A stretch of 64,000 bases of DNA from Pseudomonas silesiensis (GTDB taxonomy: Bacteria; Pseudomonadota; Gammaproteobacteria; Pseudomonadales; Pseudomonadaceae), in contig NZ_CP014870.1 of assembly GCF_001661075.1 (NCBI RefSeq), forward strand, positions 5,461,703 through 5,525,702, given 5' to 3'. Made by a program: the position numbers and the translations under genes. Below the pieces are notes generated by a model. The model saw nothing but the letters and a program-made list of their open reading frames with translations, searched no databases and had not been told where the DNA came from. This document shows positions 9,788 through 21,055 of the stretch, in pieces; the first letter of the stretch is position 1; every line of letters starts with the position of its first letter.

Positions 9788-10564
9788 CTAGCTGGCCTGA
9801 CTCTGATCCTTATCCTTCACACACGCAAAATCCTCCTCGCGCAGCTCAGGCAGATCCTTGGCACAGTAATTACTGCCCAGATCCTTCAACGCCCCGCACA
9901 TCCCCTCCAGACGCCCATCGACTGCCTGCAGGTGATCGAGCAACTGGTTGATGGCGCGCGCCACCGGGTCCGGCATGTCTTCGCCGACGCCATAGGCATC
10001 AAAACCGATCTTCTCGGCCATGGCCTTGCGCTTGGCGTCCTGCTCTTCGTCGGACTTGACGATGATCCGCCCAGGAATGCCGACCACAGTCGCCCCGGCA
10101 GGCACCGCCTTGGTCACCACGGCATTGGAACCGACCTTGGCCCCCGCCCCCACCGTGAACGGGCCGAGCACCTTGGCGCCCGCGCCGACCACCACACCAT
10201 CTTCCAGTGTCGGGTGACGCTTGCCTTTATTCCAGCTGGTGCCGCCGAGCGTCACACCTTGATAAAGGGTGACGTCGTCGCCGATCTCGGCCGTTTCACC
10301 GATGACAATGCCCATGCCATGGTCAATGAAAAACCGTCGACCCACCTTGGCCCCCGGATGAATCTCGATCCCGGTCAACCAGCGACCGAAGTTCGACACC
10401 AGCCGCGCCAGCCATTTCAGCTCGGCGCGCCATAAGGCCGCCGACAGCCGATGGATCCAGATCGCGTGCATCCCGGGGTAGCAGGTCAGCACTTCAAAGG
10501 CATTACGTGCCGCCGGGTCTCGGTGGAAAACGCTCTGGATATCTTCACGCAAACGCTCGAACAT
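9788..10564 (-). CDS. cysE: Serine O-acetyltransferase
   Basis: CysE acetylates serine with acetyl-CoA, the first committed step of cysteine synthesis, and so precedes sulfur delivery by IscS. The protein is 258 residues. An N-terminal helical domain ([20 protein letters not shown]) is followed by left-handed hexapeptide repeats around [21 protein letters not shown] and [10 protein letters not shown]. The ATG at 10564 has the best spacing to GGAAGG; an ATG at 10567 overlaps the trmJ stop. It is co-directional and coupled with trmJ, as in many pseudomonads. Confidence 0.96.
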   Translation of the reverse strand: MFERLREDIQSVFHRDPAARNAFEVLTCYPGMHAIWIHRLSAALWRAELKWLARLVSNFGRWLTGIEIHPGAKVGRRFFIDHGMGIVIGETAEIGDDVTLYQGVTLGGTSWNKGKRHPTLEDGVVVGAGAKVLGPFTVGAGAKVGSNAVVTKAVPAGATVVGIPGRIIVKSDEEQDAKRKAMAEKIGFDAYGVGEDMPDPVARAINQLLDHLQAVDGRLEGMCGALKDLGSNYCAKDLPELREEDFACVKDKDQSQAS

Positions 10565-10566
10565 CA

Positions 10567-11337
10567 TCAATCCTTCCGATTTAGAAGCTCGCCACGGGCC
10601 GCTTTCTGGGTTTCCGTGAGGATGCCACGCAATATATTCATTTCCGCCCGGCTGACCGAGCTGCGTCCGTACAACCGGCGCAGGCGCGCCATCAAGTGCC
10701 GCGGTTTTTCCGGATCGAGGAATTCGATGGCCACCAGGGTCTGCTCCAGGTGCTCATAGAATCGCTCCAGCTCATCCATGGTCGCCAGTTCACCACTTTT
10801 GGTGGACGCCACTTCATCCTTCTCGACCTTGCTCGGCTGGCCTTGAGCCGCGAGCCAGGACATGCGCACTTCATAACTCAACACCTGCACCGCCGCCCCC
10901 AGGTTCAGCGAACTGAACTCGGGGTCTGAGGGGATGTGCACGTGATAATGACATCGCTGCAGCTCGTCATTGGTCAAGCCGGAATCTTCACGACCGAACA
11001 CCAGGGCAATCTCGGTGCCTTGCGCGGCCTCCTCGACCACCCTCGTCCCGCATTCGCGCGGATCGAGCAATGGCCAGGGAATCCGCCGATCGCGGGCGCT
11101 GGTGCCCAACACCAGCGTGCAGCCCACCAGGGCATCTTCCAGGGTGGCGACGACTTGCGCGTTTTCAAGGATGTCACCGGCACCGGAAGCACGGGCATCG
11201 GCCTCGTGGTGCGGGAACAACCGCGGTTCGACCAGTACCAGCCGCGACAGGCCCATGTTCTTCATGGCACGCGCAGCCCCGCCGATATTCCCGGGGTGGC
11301 TGGTATTGACCAGGACGACACGAATGTTTTGCAGCAA
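10567..11337 (-). CDS. trmJ: tRNA (cytidine/uridine-2'-O-)-methyltransferase TrmJ
   Basis: TrmJ is a SPOUT (knotted) methyltransferase that 2'-O-methylates position 32 of tRNAs. The sequence shows [20 protein letters not shown] near the N-terminus and the SAM-binding knot at [16 protein letters not shown] and [18 protein letters not shown] chose the TTG at 11337 (product [12 protein letters not shown], 256 residues), which lies 8 bases after GAGAG. GTG or TTG codons further upstream are possible but add residues not typical of the family. It overlaps the start region of cysE. Confidence 0.93.
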   Translation of the reverse strand: MLQNIRVVLVNTSHPGNIGGAARAMKNMGLSRLVLVEPRLFPHHEADARASGAGDILENAQVVATLEDALVGCTLVLGTSARDRRIPWPLLDPRECGTRVVEEAAQGTEIALVFGREDSGLTNDELQRCHYHVHIPSDPEFSSLNLGAAVQVLSYEVRMSWLAAQGQPSKVEKDEVASTKSGELATMDELERFYEHLEQTLVAIEFLDPEKPRHLMARLRRLYGRSSVSRAEMNILRGILTETQKAARGELLNRKD

Positions 11338-11418
11338 GGGAGGCACTCTCGAACACGTCAAAGGGGAGCAAATCTTACAGTTCCTCCTACCGTTAAGCTA
11401 TGAAAGCGCACACTGTCC

Positions 11419-11446
11419 TTCACCTGCAGAAACTTTCTGATAGAAT
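11419..11446 (+). promoter_or_regulatory. Candidate suhB promoter
   Basis: TTCACC (11419-11424), a 16-base spacer and TAGAAT (11441-11446) lie 37 bases upstream of the suhB ATG. The -10 element is good and the -35 is moderate. Assigned by inspection only. Confidence 0.45.
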
Positions 11447-11482
11447 GCCCGGCTTTCTTTAACAACCTTAGGTGACACATCC

Positions 11483-12301
11483 ATGCAGCCCATGCTGAAT
11501 ATCGCGCTGCGCGCCGCCCGCAGCGCCAGTGAATTGATCTTCCGCTCCATCGAGCGCCTGGATACCATCAAGGTCGACGAAAAAGACGCCAAGGATTACG
11601 TATCCGAGGTGGATCGCGCCGCCGAGCAGAAAATCATCGACGCGCTGCGCAAGGCCTACCCGAACCACTCGATCATGGGTGAAGAAACCGGCATGCACGC
11701 CGGCAACGGGATCGAAGGCGAAGAATACCTGTGGATCATCGATCCGCTGGACGGCACCACCAACTTCCTGCGCGGCATTCCTCACTTCGCGGTCAGCATC
11801 GCTTGCAAATACCGCGGTCGCCTGGAGCACGCAGTGGTTCTGGACCCGGTTCGCCAGGAAGAATTCACCGCCAGCCGTGGTCGCGGCGCTCAACTGAACG
11901 GTCGTCGCCTGCGCGTCAGCGGTCGCACCAGCCTGGACGGCGCCCTGCTGGGTACCGGCTTCCCGTTCCGTGACGACCAGATGGACAACCTCGACAACTA
12001 CCTGGGCATGTTCCGCGCCTTGGTGGGCCAGACCGCCGGCATCCGCCGCGCCGGTTCGGCGAGCCTGGACCTGGCCTACGTGGCTGCCGGCCGTTTCGAT
12101 GCATTCTGGGAGTCGGGCCTGTCCGAGTGGGACATGGCCGCAGGCGCCCTGCTGATCCAGGAAGCAGGCGGCTTGGTGAGCGATTTCACCGGCGGTCACG
12201 ACTTCCTTGAGAAAGGCCATATCGTTGCTGGTAACACCAAGTGCTTCAAGGCAGTGCTGACGGCGATCCAGCCGCACCTGCCGGCCTCGCTGAAGCGCTA
12301 A
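11483..12301 (+). CDS. suhB: Inositol monophosphatase family protein SuhB
   Basis: SuhB hydrolyses inositol-1-phosphate in vitro and in bacteria also acts in rRNA transcription antitermination. The 272-residue protein has the metal-binding motifs GEETG (about residue 68), IDPLDGTTNFLRG (about 86-98) and WDMAAGALLIQEAGG (about 217). It is transcribed divergently from trmJ and followed at once by an intrinsic terminator, so it is probably monocistronic. The family assignment is secure. Confidence 0.96.
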   Translation: MQPMLNIALRAARSASELIFRSIERLDTIKVDEKDAKDYVSEVDRAAEQKIIDALRKAYPNHSIMGEETGMHAGNGIEGEEYLWIIDPLDGTTNFLRGIPHFAVSIACKYRGRLEHAVVLDPVRQEEFTASRGRGAQLNGRRLRVSGRTSLDGALLGTGFPFRDDQMDNLDNYLGMFRALVGQTAGIRRAGSASLDLAYVAAGRFDAFWESGLSEWDMAAGALLIQEAGGLVSDFTGGHDFLEKGHIVAGNTKCFKAVLTAIQPHLPASLKR

Positions 12302-12320
12302 GCGAGCCGCCACAGAAAAA

Positions 12321-12344
12321 AGCACCCTCCGGGGTGCTTTTTTT
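12321..12344 (+). terminator. Intrinsic terminator of suhB
   Basis: AGCACCC and GGGTGCT form a stem around a short loop, followed by a run of seven T, 20 bases after the suhB stop. Confidence 0.9.
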
Positions 12345-12378
12345 ATGCCTGGAATACGGGTTCGAACTCACCACAAGA

Positions 12379-12474
12379 CCCTGTGGGAACGGGCTTGCCC
12401 GCGATGGCGTCATCACCCGCACCATCAATGGAGACTGATACACCGCTATCGCGGGCAAGCCCACTCCCACAGGG
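12379..12474. repeat. REPIN: inverted REP pair
   Basis: CCCTGTGGGAACGGGCTTGC at the left and its near-complement at the right (GCAAGCCCACTCCCACAGGG) enclose about 35 bases. Both contain the GCGGGCAAGC-type core that recurs elsewhere in the window. Confidence 0.9.
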
Positions 12475-12507
12475 TGATGTGGTGATTTGAGGAAGTGGGT
12501 TTCAGGC

Positions 12508-12533
12508 ATAAAAAAAACACCCCGCAGGGTGCT
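12508..12533 (-). terminator. Terminator of the glycine-zipper gene
   Basis: Reading leftward, GCACCCTGCGGGGTG forms a hairpin followed by eight T. It lies just past the 3' end of the leftward gene at 12559. Confidence 0.85.
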
Positions 12534-12558
12534 TCTTTTGGAATTTGAATGTCAGCTC

Positions 12559-13107
12559 TTACTGAGCCGGCTCATTCTGCGACAGGATCAACTTGCCTTC
12601 CTTGTCCACCGGAATCTGATTACCCGGATCCCGATCCATCCGCACTTTACCTTCCTTGCCATCCAGCGAATAACGCACGTCGTACCCTACGACCTTGTCA
12701 CTGATGTCATTCACCGTGTTACAGCGGGTCTGGGTCGTGGTGTAGGTATCGCGATTCTGCATACCTTCCTGCACCTTGTTGCCCGCGTAACCGCCACCGA
12801 CCGCACCGGCCACCGTGGCAATTTTCTTGCCCGTGCCGCCGCCGACCTGGTTACCGAGCAAACCACCCGCAACGGCACCGATGGCGGTACCGAGAATCTG
12901 GTGTTGATCTTTGACCGGCGCCTGCCGGGTCACCGCTACATCCTTGCAAACTTCACGTGGCGTCTTGATTTGTGTCTTGACCGGTTCAACGGCCAGTACT
13001 TGCGCATATTCAGGGCCGCTTTTAACCAGCTTGTAGGTGGCCACAGCACCCCCGGCAGTCACACCGACAGCACCCAATACCGCACCAACCAGCATCGACT
13101 TGTTCAC
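12559..13107 (-). CDS. Glycine zipper 2TM domain-containing envelope protein
   Basis: This 182-residue protein of unknown exact role belongs to the Rickettsia 17 kDa surface antigen/glycine-zipper group. An N-terminal hydrophobic Gly/Ala-rich segment (MLVGAVLGAVGVTAGGAVA) may be a signal anchor. A central glycine zipper (GTAIGAVAGGLLGNQVGGG, then AGAVGGGYAGNKVQ) spans about residues 93-130. The C-terminus (GYDVRYSLDGKEGKVRMD) is the conserved soluble part. A strong AGGAGG site precedes the ATG, and terminators lie on both sides, indicating a single-gene unit. Confidence 0.88.
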   Translation of the reverse strand: MNKSMLVGAVLGAVGVTAGGAVATYKLVKSGPEYAQVLAVEPVKTQIKTPREVCKDVAVTRQAPVKDQHQILGTAIGAVAGGLLGNQVGGGTGKKIATVAGAVGGGYAGNKVQEGMQNRDTYTTTQTRCNTVNDISDKVVGYDVRYSLDGKEGKVRMDRDPGNQIPVDKEGKLILSQNEPAQ

Positions 13108-13165
13108 ATGAACCTCCTGACCATCACATGCGGGACACGCCCGCGCTTCTCCCAGCCTTGGAGCA

Positions 13166-13199
13166 TAAAAAAAGGCGCGAGTTCAACTCGCGCCTTTTT
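13166..13199. terminator. Terminator hairpin between secF and the glycine-zipper gene
   Basis: AGGCGCGAGT/ACTCGCGCCT is a near-perfect stem with A-rich sequence on the left and T-rich on the right, so it could work in both directions. Its position implies it ends the leftward yajC-secD-secF transcript. Confidence 0.85.
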
Positions 13200-13242
13200 G
13201 GCTGACATCACTGGAGGACTGCCGTGGAATCGAGAGCCCCCT

Positions 13243-14157
13243 TCAAGGACGGTCGTCGATTTCCTTGTCGGTAGCTACCGGCGGAATCAGGTCTTCGGTA
13301 CTCAGGTTCAGCCAGATCAACACCACGTTGGCGATGTAGATCGACGAATAAGTACCCGCCATCACCCCGACGAACAGCGCGATGGAGAAGCCCCACAGGT
13401 TGTCGCCACCGAAGATCAACAGCGCGCCGATCGCCAGCAAGGTGGAGATCGAAGTGGCCATGGTCCGCAGCAGGGTTTGCGTGGTCGAGATGTTGATGTT
13501 GTCGATCAGGGTCGCCTTGCGCAGCACCCGGAAGTTCTCGCGAACCCGGTCGAATACCACGATGGTGTCGTTCAACGAGTAACCGATGATCGCCAATACC
13601 GCGGCCAACACCGTCAAATCGAAGGTGATCTGGAAGAACGAGAGGATCCCCAGGGTCACGACCACGTCGTGGATCAGCGAAACGATGGCACCGACCGCAA
13701 ACTTCCACTGAAAGCGGAACGCCAGGTAGAGCATGATGCCGCCCAGCGCCATCAGCATGCCGAGGCCGCCCTGGTCGCGCAGCTCTTCACCGACCTGCGG
13801 GCCGACGAATTCGACGCGCTTGACCACGGCCGGGTTGTCGCCACCGGCCTTCTGCAAGGCTTCAGCCACCTGGTGACCCAGTTGCGGGTCTTCGCCAGGC
13901 ATGCGCACCAGCAGATCGGTGGTCGCGCCAAAGCTCTGCACGATGGCGTCGTTGTAACCCGACGTCGCCAGCTGCTCACGCACCTTGGTGACATCGGCCG
14001 GACGCTCGTAGGTCAGCTCGATGAGCGTACCGCCGGTGAAGTCCAGGCCGTAGTTCAGGCCCTTGCTGAACCAGCTGAACAACGCCAGAACCGTAAGGAG
14101 CAATGTGACGCCGAACGCAACGTTGCGAACGCCCATGAAGTTGATTGTACGTAACAT
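13243..14157 (-). CDS. secF: Protein translocase subunit SecF
   Basis: SecF, with SecD and YajC, uses the proton gradient to assist SecYEG-dependent export. The 304-residue protein starts MLRTINFMGVRNVAFGV and has six predicted membrane helices. It carries the family's LDFTGGTLIEL segment in the first periplasmic domain and GYSLNDTIVVFDRVREN in the export-SD2 domain. It lies nine bases downstream of secD, so it is certainly co-transcribed, and a terminator follows. Confidence 0.97.
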   Translation of the reverse strand: MLRTINFMGVRNVAFGVTLLLTVLALFSWFSKGLNYGLDFTGGTLIELTYERPADVTKVREQLATSGYNDAIVQSFGATTDLLVRMPGEDPQLGHQVAEALQKAGGDNPAVVKRVEFVGPQVGEELRDQGGLGMLMALGGIMLYLAFRFQWKFAVGAIVSLIHDVVVTLGILSFFQITFDLTVLAAVLAIIGYSLNDTIVVFDRVRENFRVLRKATLIDNINISTTQTLLRTMATSISTLLAIGALLIFGGDNLWGFSIALFVGVMAGTYSSIYIANVVLIWLNLSTEDLIPPVATDKEIDDRP

Positions 14158-14166
14158 GGCAGCCCC

Positions 14167-16035
14167 TTAAATCCACAACTTCTTGAAGTCACGACCGCCG
14201 AAGATCAGGTTGACCATCGCGCGGGTCACCATGATGGCCGTGAACATCGAGGTAAAGATCCCGAGGGACATGGTCACTGCGAAGCCCTTCACCGGGCCTG
14301 TGCCCATGGCGAAGAGAATCCCGCCGACCAGCAAGGTGGTCAGGTTGGAGTCGAGAATCGCGGTGAAAGCCCGGCCGAAGCCTTCGTTGATTGCCCGTTG
14401 CACGGTCATGCCCGCGGCAATCTCTTCGCGTATCCGCGAGAAGATCAGCACGTTGGCGTCGACCGCCATGCCCATGGTCAAGACGATACCGGCAATACCC
14501 GGCAGGGTCAGCGTGGCACCCAGCAGCGACATCAAGGCCAGCAGCAACACCATGTTCACCGCCAGCGCGACGGTGGCGATGATGCCGAAGAAGCGGTAGA
14601 TGGCGATGATGAACAGCGAGACGAACAGCATGCCCCACAGCGATGCATCCACGCCCTTGACGATGTTGTCGGCACCCAGGCTCGGGCCAATGGTGCGCTC
14701 TTCAGCGAAGTACATCGGCGCCGCCAGACCGCCGGCACGCAGCAGCAGCGCCAGCTCGGACGACTCGCCCTGGCCGTTCAGGCCGGTGATACGGAATTGA
14801 GCACCCAGGGGCGACTGAATGGTCGCCAGGCTGATGATCTTCTTCTCTTCCTTGAACGTCTGAACCGGTACGTCTTTTTCGACGCCGTTGACCACTTGTT
14901 TGACGTAAGTGGTCACCGGGCGCTGCTCGATGAAGATCACCGCCATGCTGCGACCGACGTTGCTGCGAGTCGCGCGACTCATCAGCTCGCCACCATGGCC
15001 ATCCAGGCGGATGTTCACTTCCGGCGTGCCCTGCTCGCCGAAACCAGCCTTGGCGTCGGTCACCTGGTCACCGGTGATGATCAGGCCACGCTCGATCTGC
15101 GCCGGAGGACGATTGCCTTCGCGGAACTCGAAGGACTCGGAAGTGGCTTTCGAAGCACCCGGCTCGGCGGCCAGGCGGAACTCGAGGTTGGCCGTCTTGC
15201 CGAGGATACGCTTGGCTTCTGCGGTGTCCTGCACGCCCGGCAGCTCAACCACGATGCGGTTGGCGCCCTGGCGCTGAACGATAGGCTCGGCAACACCCAG
15301 CTCGTTGACGCGGTTACGGACCGTGGTCAAGTTCTGCTTGATGGAGTATTCGCGGATTTCCGCCAGCTTGGCCGGGGTCATCGCCAGACGCAGCACCGGC
15401 TGGCCATTGAGGTCGGCCGGAACAATGTCGAAATCGTTGAAGTTCTTGCGAATCAGGGTGCGGGCTTGCTCGCGGGCGGCTTCATCGGTGAAGCCCAGCT
15501 GAATGGAACCTTCGAATTGCGGCAGGCTGCGATAGCGCAGTTTCTCTTTACGCAACAGGCTCTTGACGTCGCCTTCGTAGACTTTCAGGCGTGCATCGAG
15601 GGCTTTGTCCATGTCCACTTCCAGCAGGAAGTGCACACCACCGGACAAGTCCAGACCCAGCTTCATCGGGTGCGCGCCAAGGCTGCGCAGCCATTGCGGG
15701 GTGGTTTGCGCCAGGTTCAGTGCAACGACATAGTCATCACCCAATGCCTTGCGCACAACGTCCTTGGCCGGCAACTGGTCTTCAGCCTTGGTCAGGCGCA
15801 GCAGACCGCCCTTGCCGTTTTCCGCCAGCGTGGCCGCCTTGACGTTGATCCCGGATTCCTTGAGCGCTGCGCTCACGCGATCCAGATCAGCCTGAGTGAC
15901 CTGCAGCGAAGTGCTTGCACCGCTGATCTGAATAGCCGGGTCATCAGGGTATAAATTGGGAGCGGAATACACCAGACCGATCGCCAGCACCGCCAGGATC
16001 AGAATGTATTTCCACAGAGGGTATTTGTTCAGCAT
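14167..16035 (-). CDS. secD: Protein translocase subunit SecD
   Basis: SecD is the large partner of SecF, with an extended P1 periplasmic domain. The 622-residue protein begins MLNKYPLWKYILILAVLA and includes LGLDLSGGVHFLLEVDMD (about residues 126-143) and the conserved helix region GIVLTMGMAVDANVLIFSRI. The second of two adjacent ATGs was chosen as the family start. The gene follows yajC in the usual leftward order tgt-yajC-secD-secF. Confidence 0.97.
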   Translation of the reverse strand: MLNKYPLWKYILILAVLAIGLVYSAPNLYPDDPAIQISGASTSLQVTQADLDRVSAALKESGINVKAATLAENGKGGLLRLTKAEDQLPAKDVVRKALGDDYVVALNLAQTTPQWLRSLGAHPMKLGLDLSGGVHFLLEVDMDKALDARLKVYEGDVKSLLRKEKLRYRSLPQFEGSIQLGFTDEAAREQARTLIRKNFNDFDIVPADLNGQPVLRLAMTPAKLAEIREYSIKQNLTTVRNRVNELGVAEPIVQRQGANRIVVELPGVQDTAEAKRILGKTANLEFRLAAEPGASKATSESFEFREGNRPPAQIERGLIITGDQVTDAKAGFGEQGTPEVNIRLDGHGGELMSRATRSNVGRSMAVIFIEQRPVTTYVKQVVNGVEKDVPVQTFKEEKKIISLATIQSPLGAQFRITGLNGQGESSELALLLRAGGLAAPMYFAEERTIGPSLGADNIVKGVDASLWGMLFVSLFIIAIYRFFGIIATVALAVNMVLLLALMSLLGATLTLPGIAGIVLTMGMAVDANVLIFSRIREEIAAGMTVQRAINEGFGRAFTAILDSNLTTLLVGGILFAMGTGPVKGFAVTMSLGIFTSMFTAIMVTRAMVNLIFGGRDFKKLWI

Positions 16036-16098
16036 CACGCCGCCCGCTTATGACGCGGGGCGCCTTGCGCGCCCCGTCGATTGAGTAGAAGTTGAAAC

Positions 16099-16434
16099 TT
16101 AGATCGCTTTGAGCGTGCCTTTTGGCAGCGTGGCGGCGATGGCGCCTTTCTGGAATTTCATTTCGACGGTGTCGGAAACTTCCAGAACCACGAAGTCGTC
16201 GGCCACTTTGGTGATCTTGCCGGCGATACCACCGGTGGTCACCACTTCGTCGCCTTTTTGCAGGCTGCTCAGCAGGTTTTTCTGCTCTTTGGCGCGCTTG
16301 GCCTGTGGACGCCAGATCATCAGGTAGAAGATGACCAGGAAACCGACCAGGAAAATCCACTCAAAGCCGCCGCCCATAGGGCCTGCAGCAGGTGCAGCAG
16401 CATCAGCCATGGCGTTAGAGATAAAAAAGCTCAT
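16099..16434 (-). CDS. yajC: Preprotein translocase subunit YajC
   Basis: This small single-span inner-membrane protein associates with SecDF. The 111-residue sequence has one N-terminal helix (WIFLVGFLVIFYLMIWRPQAKR, roughly residues 25-45) and a C-terminal SH3-like domain with KGDEVVTTGGIAGKITK. It lies between tgt and secD in the usual order. Identity is secure. Confidence 0.96.
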   Translation of the reverse strand: MSFFISNAMADAAAPAAGPMGGGFEWIFLVGFLVIFYLMIWRPQAKRAKEQKNLLSSLQKGDEVVTTGGIAGKITKVADDFVVLEVSDTVEMKFQKGAIAATLPKGTLKAI

Positions 16435-16477
16435 TTAGCACTCCAGTTGCAAATGTTGAATCTTGGGGTCAGAAAAC

Positions 16478-18648
<2,171 letters not shown>

Positions 18649-18714
18649 GATGGGGTTCGTCTAGCAGGGCCGCAAAGTCTAGCGGAAACCTCAAAAATTT
18701 TCCATGAAAGCTGA

Positions 18715-18743
18715 TTGACCAACGGTAATCTCATCTCTATACT
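18715..18743 (+). promoter_or_regulatory. tRNA-Leu promoter
   Basis: TTGACC (18715-18720), a 17-base spacer and TATACT (18738-18743) are followed by a GC-rich discriminator and the tRNA 13 bases later, the pattern expected of a strong stable-RNA promoter. Confidence 0.82.
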
Positions 18744-18756
18744 TCGCCGCCATTGA

Positions 18757-18841
18757 GCCCTGATGGCGGAATTGGTAGACGCGGCGGATTCAAAATCCGT
18801 TTTCGCAAGAAGTGGGAGTTCGAGTCTCCCTCGGGGCACCA
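18757..18841 (+). tRNA. tRNA-Leu (anticodon CAA)
   Basis: The 85-base gene folds as a class II tRNA. The acceptor GCCCTGA pairs with TCGGGGC, the CCA is encoded, and the D arm reads TGGCGGAATTGGTAGACGC. The anticodon stem GCGGA/TCCGT holds the loop TTCAAAA, so the anticodon is CAA. There is a variable arm (TTTCGCAAGAA), and the T arm GGGAGTTCGAGTCTCCC is a 5-bp stem with the standard loop. It lies at the left border of an AT-richer accessory region. Confidence 0.96.
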
Positions 18842-18850
18842 AAATTAAGA

Positions 18851-18879
18851 AAGGTCTTGCTTTGCAAGGCCTTTTTTTT
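18851..18879 (+). terminator. Terminator of tRNA-Leu
   Basis: GGTCTTGC and GCAAGGCC form a stem with one G-U pair, followed by eight T, directly after the tRNA. Confidence 0.9.
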
Positions 18880-18912
18880 CGCCTGCGATAAAGTGGCTGA
18901 CACCCCGCCGAC

Positions 18913-18940
18913 CTGTAGGAGCCGGCTTGCTGGCGATGCT
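18913..18940. repeat. Single REP-like element
   Basis: The sequence TGTAGGAGCCGGCTTGCTGG is a diverged, unpaired copy of the REP element found elsewhere in the window. Confidence 0.6.
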
Positions 18941-18998
18941 TTTGATCCTGCTTTCCACACCACCCGCACCGCTGGAACATTTCACGAGGATTCCCCCT

Positions 18999-19328
18999 AT
19001 GGAATTGCTGCTGGAAACCGTTGCCCTGTTCTCACTCAAGCTTGCTTATGAGGCGGAAGATTCGAGTCCGATTCTGCGGGATGATTTGGTGATGAGTGAT
19101 TATGAGCGGGAGGTTTTTGGGTTGTTGGTGCGTCGGGGGGATGTTGAGGCGATTCAGGTGAAAGTGGATGAGTGTGTGGGGTTGGCGCTGGAAGCCGTTG
19201 GTGGTGGGGACAAGCCGCTGGGACGTGAATTGCAGAGACTCGCAGCCGAATTTGCCAGTAGCCAGACGATCGAGCAGCTTGATGCCCCGCTCATCGCGCT
19301 CAACGATTATCTAAAAGATATTCAATAA
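18999..19328 (+). CDS. Conserved hypothetical protein (109 aa)
   Basis: I do not recognise a named family. The protein is small, acidic, helical and without a signal peptide or membrane span. It starts MELLLETVALFSLKLAYEAE and has a charged middle part (SDYEREVFGLLVRRGDVEA). The ATG at 18999 follows CGAGGA at good spacing; an upstream in-frame start at 18927 would read through a REP element and was not used. Codon use at 19080-19200 (many TTG, GGG and GTG codons) differs from the core genes. It is the first gene after tRNA-Leu. Confidence 0.7.
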   Translation: MELLLETVALFSLKLAYEAEDSSPILRDDLVMSDYEREVFGLLVRRGDVEAIQVKVDECVGLALEAVGGGDKPLGRELQRLAAEFASSQTIEQLDAPLIALNDYLKDIQ

Positions 19329-19675
19329 ATGAAAGCGAGGAGCCTGAGAATGGTAGTGCCCGATAGCCAAACCGACGTTGGTCGCTCGTCTTAACCGATA
19401 AAAATTCTGTCCCCTTTTCCTTTTCCGCCCCCTTTTTCCACGTCTCCTTTCCCCAGTTTTTTACTGTCTACCAGCGTTTTCCAAGTCTACTTCCGGCCAG
19501 AAGCTGACGTCGGCTCATGACAAGCTAACGGCAAATAGTAGACATTTGGTCCACCAGCCAAGCCTAGGAAACCAACTGATGTTACTGGCTATTGTCCATA
19601 TCAAAAGTCAAAGCCATACTGCGGAAGATAAGGAGGCCTTAAAGTAGATGGCTTACCAGAAAAAAGGAGACTTCA
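19329..19675. other. Intergenic region at the left edge of the accessory segment
   Basis: No convincing gene is present. The stretch holds a pyrimidine-rich tract at about 19400-19440 (ATTCTGTCCCCTTTTCC followed by more C/T runs) that resembles, in one orientation, the arms of the inverted repeats at 22285 and 23125. The last 15 bases carry the AAAAAGGAGA ribosome binding site of the ATPase gene. No recognisable promoter stands out. Confidence 0.6.
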
Positions 19676-21055
19676 GTGCTGACCGAGCTACGGGTACAAA
19701 ATTTCAAAGCCTGGAATGATACAGGCAAAGTGCGTCTCGCCCCATTGACAGTTATTTTTGGAACTAACAGCTCGGGCAAGTCTAGTCTTGGACACTTGCT
19801 ATTAGCGCTTAAACAAACCGTGCAGATGGCCGATCGCAAACGAGCTTTTCAACTGGGCGATGATCATTCTTTAATTGACCTAGGTACTTTTGCCGATTGC
19901 TTGCATGGCCACGATTTATCGCGAGAACTGGGAGTTAGCCTAAGCTGGAAACTGCCCCGTGCCATTACTGTAAAAAATGCCTCAGTCCATGGAGAAATTT
20001 ATAGCGGAAATGAACTCTCGCTGTCTGCAGCGTTGGTAGCGGATCGCTCTGGTCAGCCGCGGACGAAAGAAATTCGCTATATCCTGACTCAAGATGGCGA
20101 AAAGACACTCGATGTTTTACACACAGGTACTGGTTCACGTGGGAATCTCGAATGCTCTCCAATGCGCTTGGTCCATGCGAGTGGCCGAAAGTGGCCAGCT
20201 GAACCACCTGAGAAATTTTATCGTTTTGCTGACCGCACACTTCTGCGTTATCAAAATGCTGATTTTCTAGCTGAATTTGCATTGGAAACAGAACGAGTCC
20301 TCGATGCACTGTATTATTTAGGCCCATTGCGCAGCCCGGCGAAAAGAGTTTATCAATGGTCAGGGGACACTCCACCGGACGTCGGAGCTCAAGGTGAATC
20401 GAGTATTGCCGCGCTTCTAGCAGCGACTGAGCAAAAAAGAGAACTTAACCGAGGTTACCGGAAACATCGACAGCGCTTTGATAGCTTTGTCGCTGGCTGG
20501 TTAGTTGATCTAGGAATTATAAAAGAATTTCGTGTAAAGGCCGTAGCTAGGGGCCGGAAAGAATACGAGGTGCTGGTGCGCACCTCTACGGACTCCCCCG
20601 AAGTGAAATTGACTGATGTGGGGTTTGGGGTGTCTCAAGTATTACCCGCACTTGTTCAAGCATTCTACTGCCCGCCAAATTCAACCCTATGGATGGAGCA
20701 ACCAGAAATACACTTGCATCCGATGGCGCAATCAAATCTAGCCGACGCCATGATAAGTGCAGTTCAGTCTTATGAAAACGGACAACCTCGCGGCACTCAA
20801 CTTATAATCGAAACACATTCAGAACACTTTCTCAATCGCCTACAACGACGAGTAGCCGAACGAATAATACCAGCCGAGGATATTGCGGTATATTTTGCCA
20901 AGAACAAAAAAGGAGGAGCTGAGCTTGAGGAGTTGAAGCTAGACAGTTCAGGTGAAATTCTTAACTGGCCTGATAACTTTTTTGGCGACGAAATGGGTGA
21001 CATCGTAGCTCGAACACTTGCGGCGATTCAGAACTCAGACACAGGAGTCCAATGA
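19676..21055 (+). CDS. AAA/ABC-type ATPase with DUF3696-like C-terminus
   Basis: This 459-residue soluble ATPase belongs to the OLD/RecF-like group common in phage-defence and DNA-repair systems. Visible motifs are Walker A FGTNSSGKSSL (residues 28-38), an ABC-signature-like DVGFGVSQVLPAL (314-326), Walker B TLWMEQPEIHLHP (337-349, catalytic Glu341) and the H-loop LIIETHSEHF (376-385). The C-terminus (FGDEMGDIVARTL) resembles DUF3696. The start is GTG, supported by AAAAAGGAGA seven bases upstream. Its stop abuts the next start codon, forming an operon with a PIN-like nuclease and a ligase. The exact role is unknown; defence is inferred. Confidence 0.85.
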   Translation: MLTELRVQNFKAWNDTGKVRLAPLTVIFGTNSSGKSSLGHLLLALKQTVQMADRKRAFQLGDDHSLIDLGTFADCLHGHDLSRELGVSLSWKLPRAITVKNASVHGEIYSGNELSLSAALVADRSGQPRTKEIRYILTQDGEKTLDVLHTGTGSRGNLECSPMRLVHASGRKWPAEPPEKFYRFADRTLLRYQNADFLAEFALETERVLDALYYLGPLRSPAKRVYQWSGDTPPDVGAQGESSIAALLAATEQKRELNRGYRKHRQRFDSFVAGWLVDLGIIKEFRVKAVARGRKEYEVLVRTSTDSPEVKLTDVGFGVSQVLPALVQAFYCPPNSTLWMEQPEIHLHPMAQSNLADAMISAVQSYENGQPRGTQLIIETHSEHFLNRLQRRVAERIIPAEDIAVYFAKNKKGGAELEELKLDSSGEILNWPDNFFGDEMGDIVARTLAAIQNSDTGVQ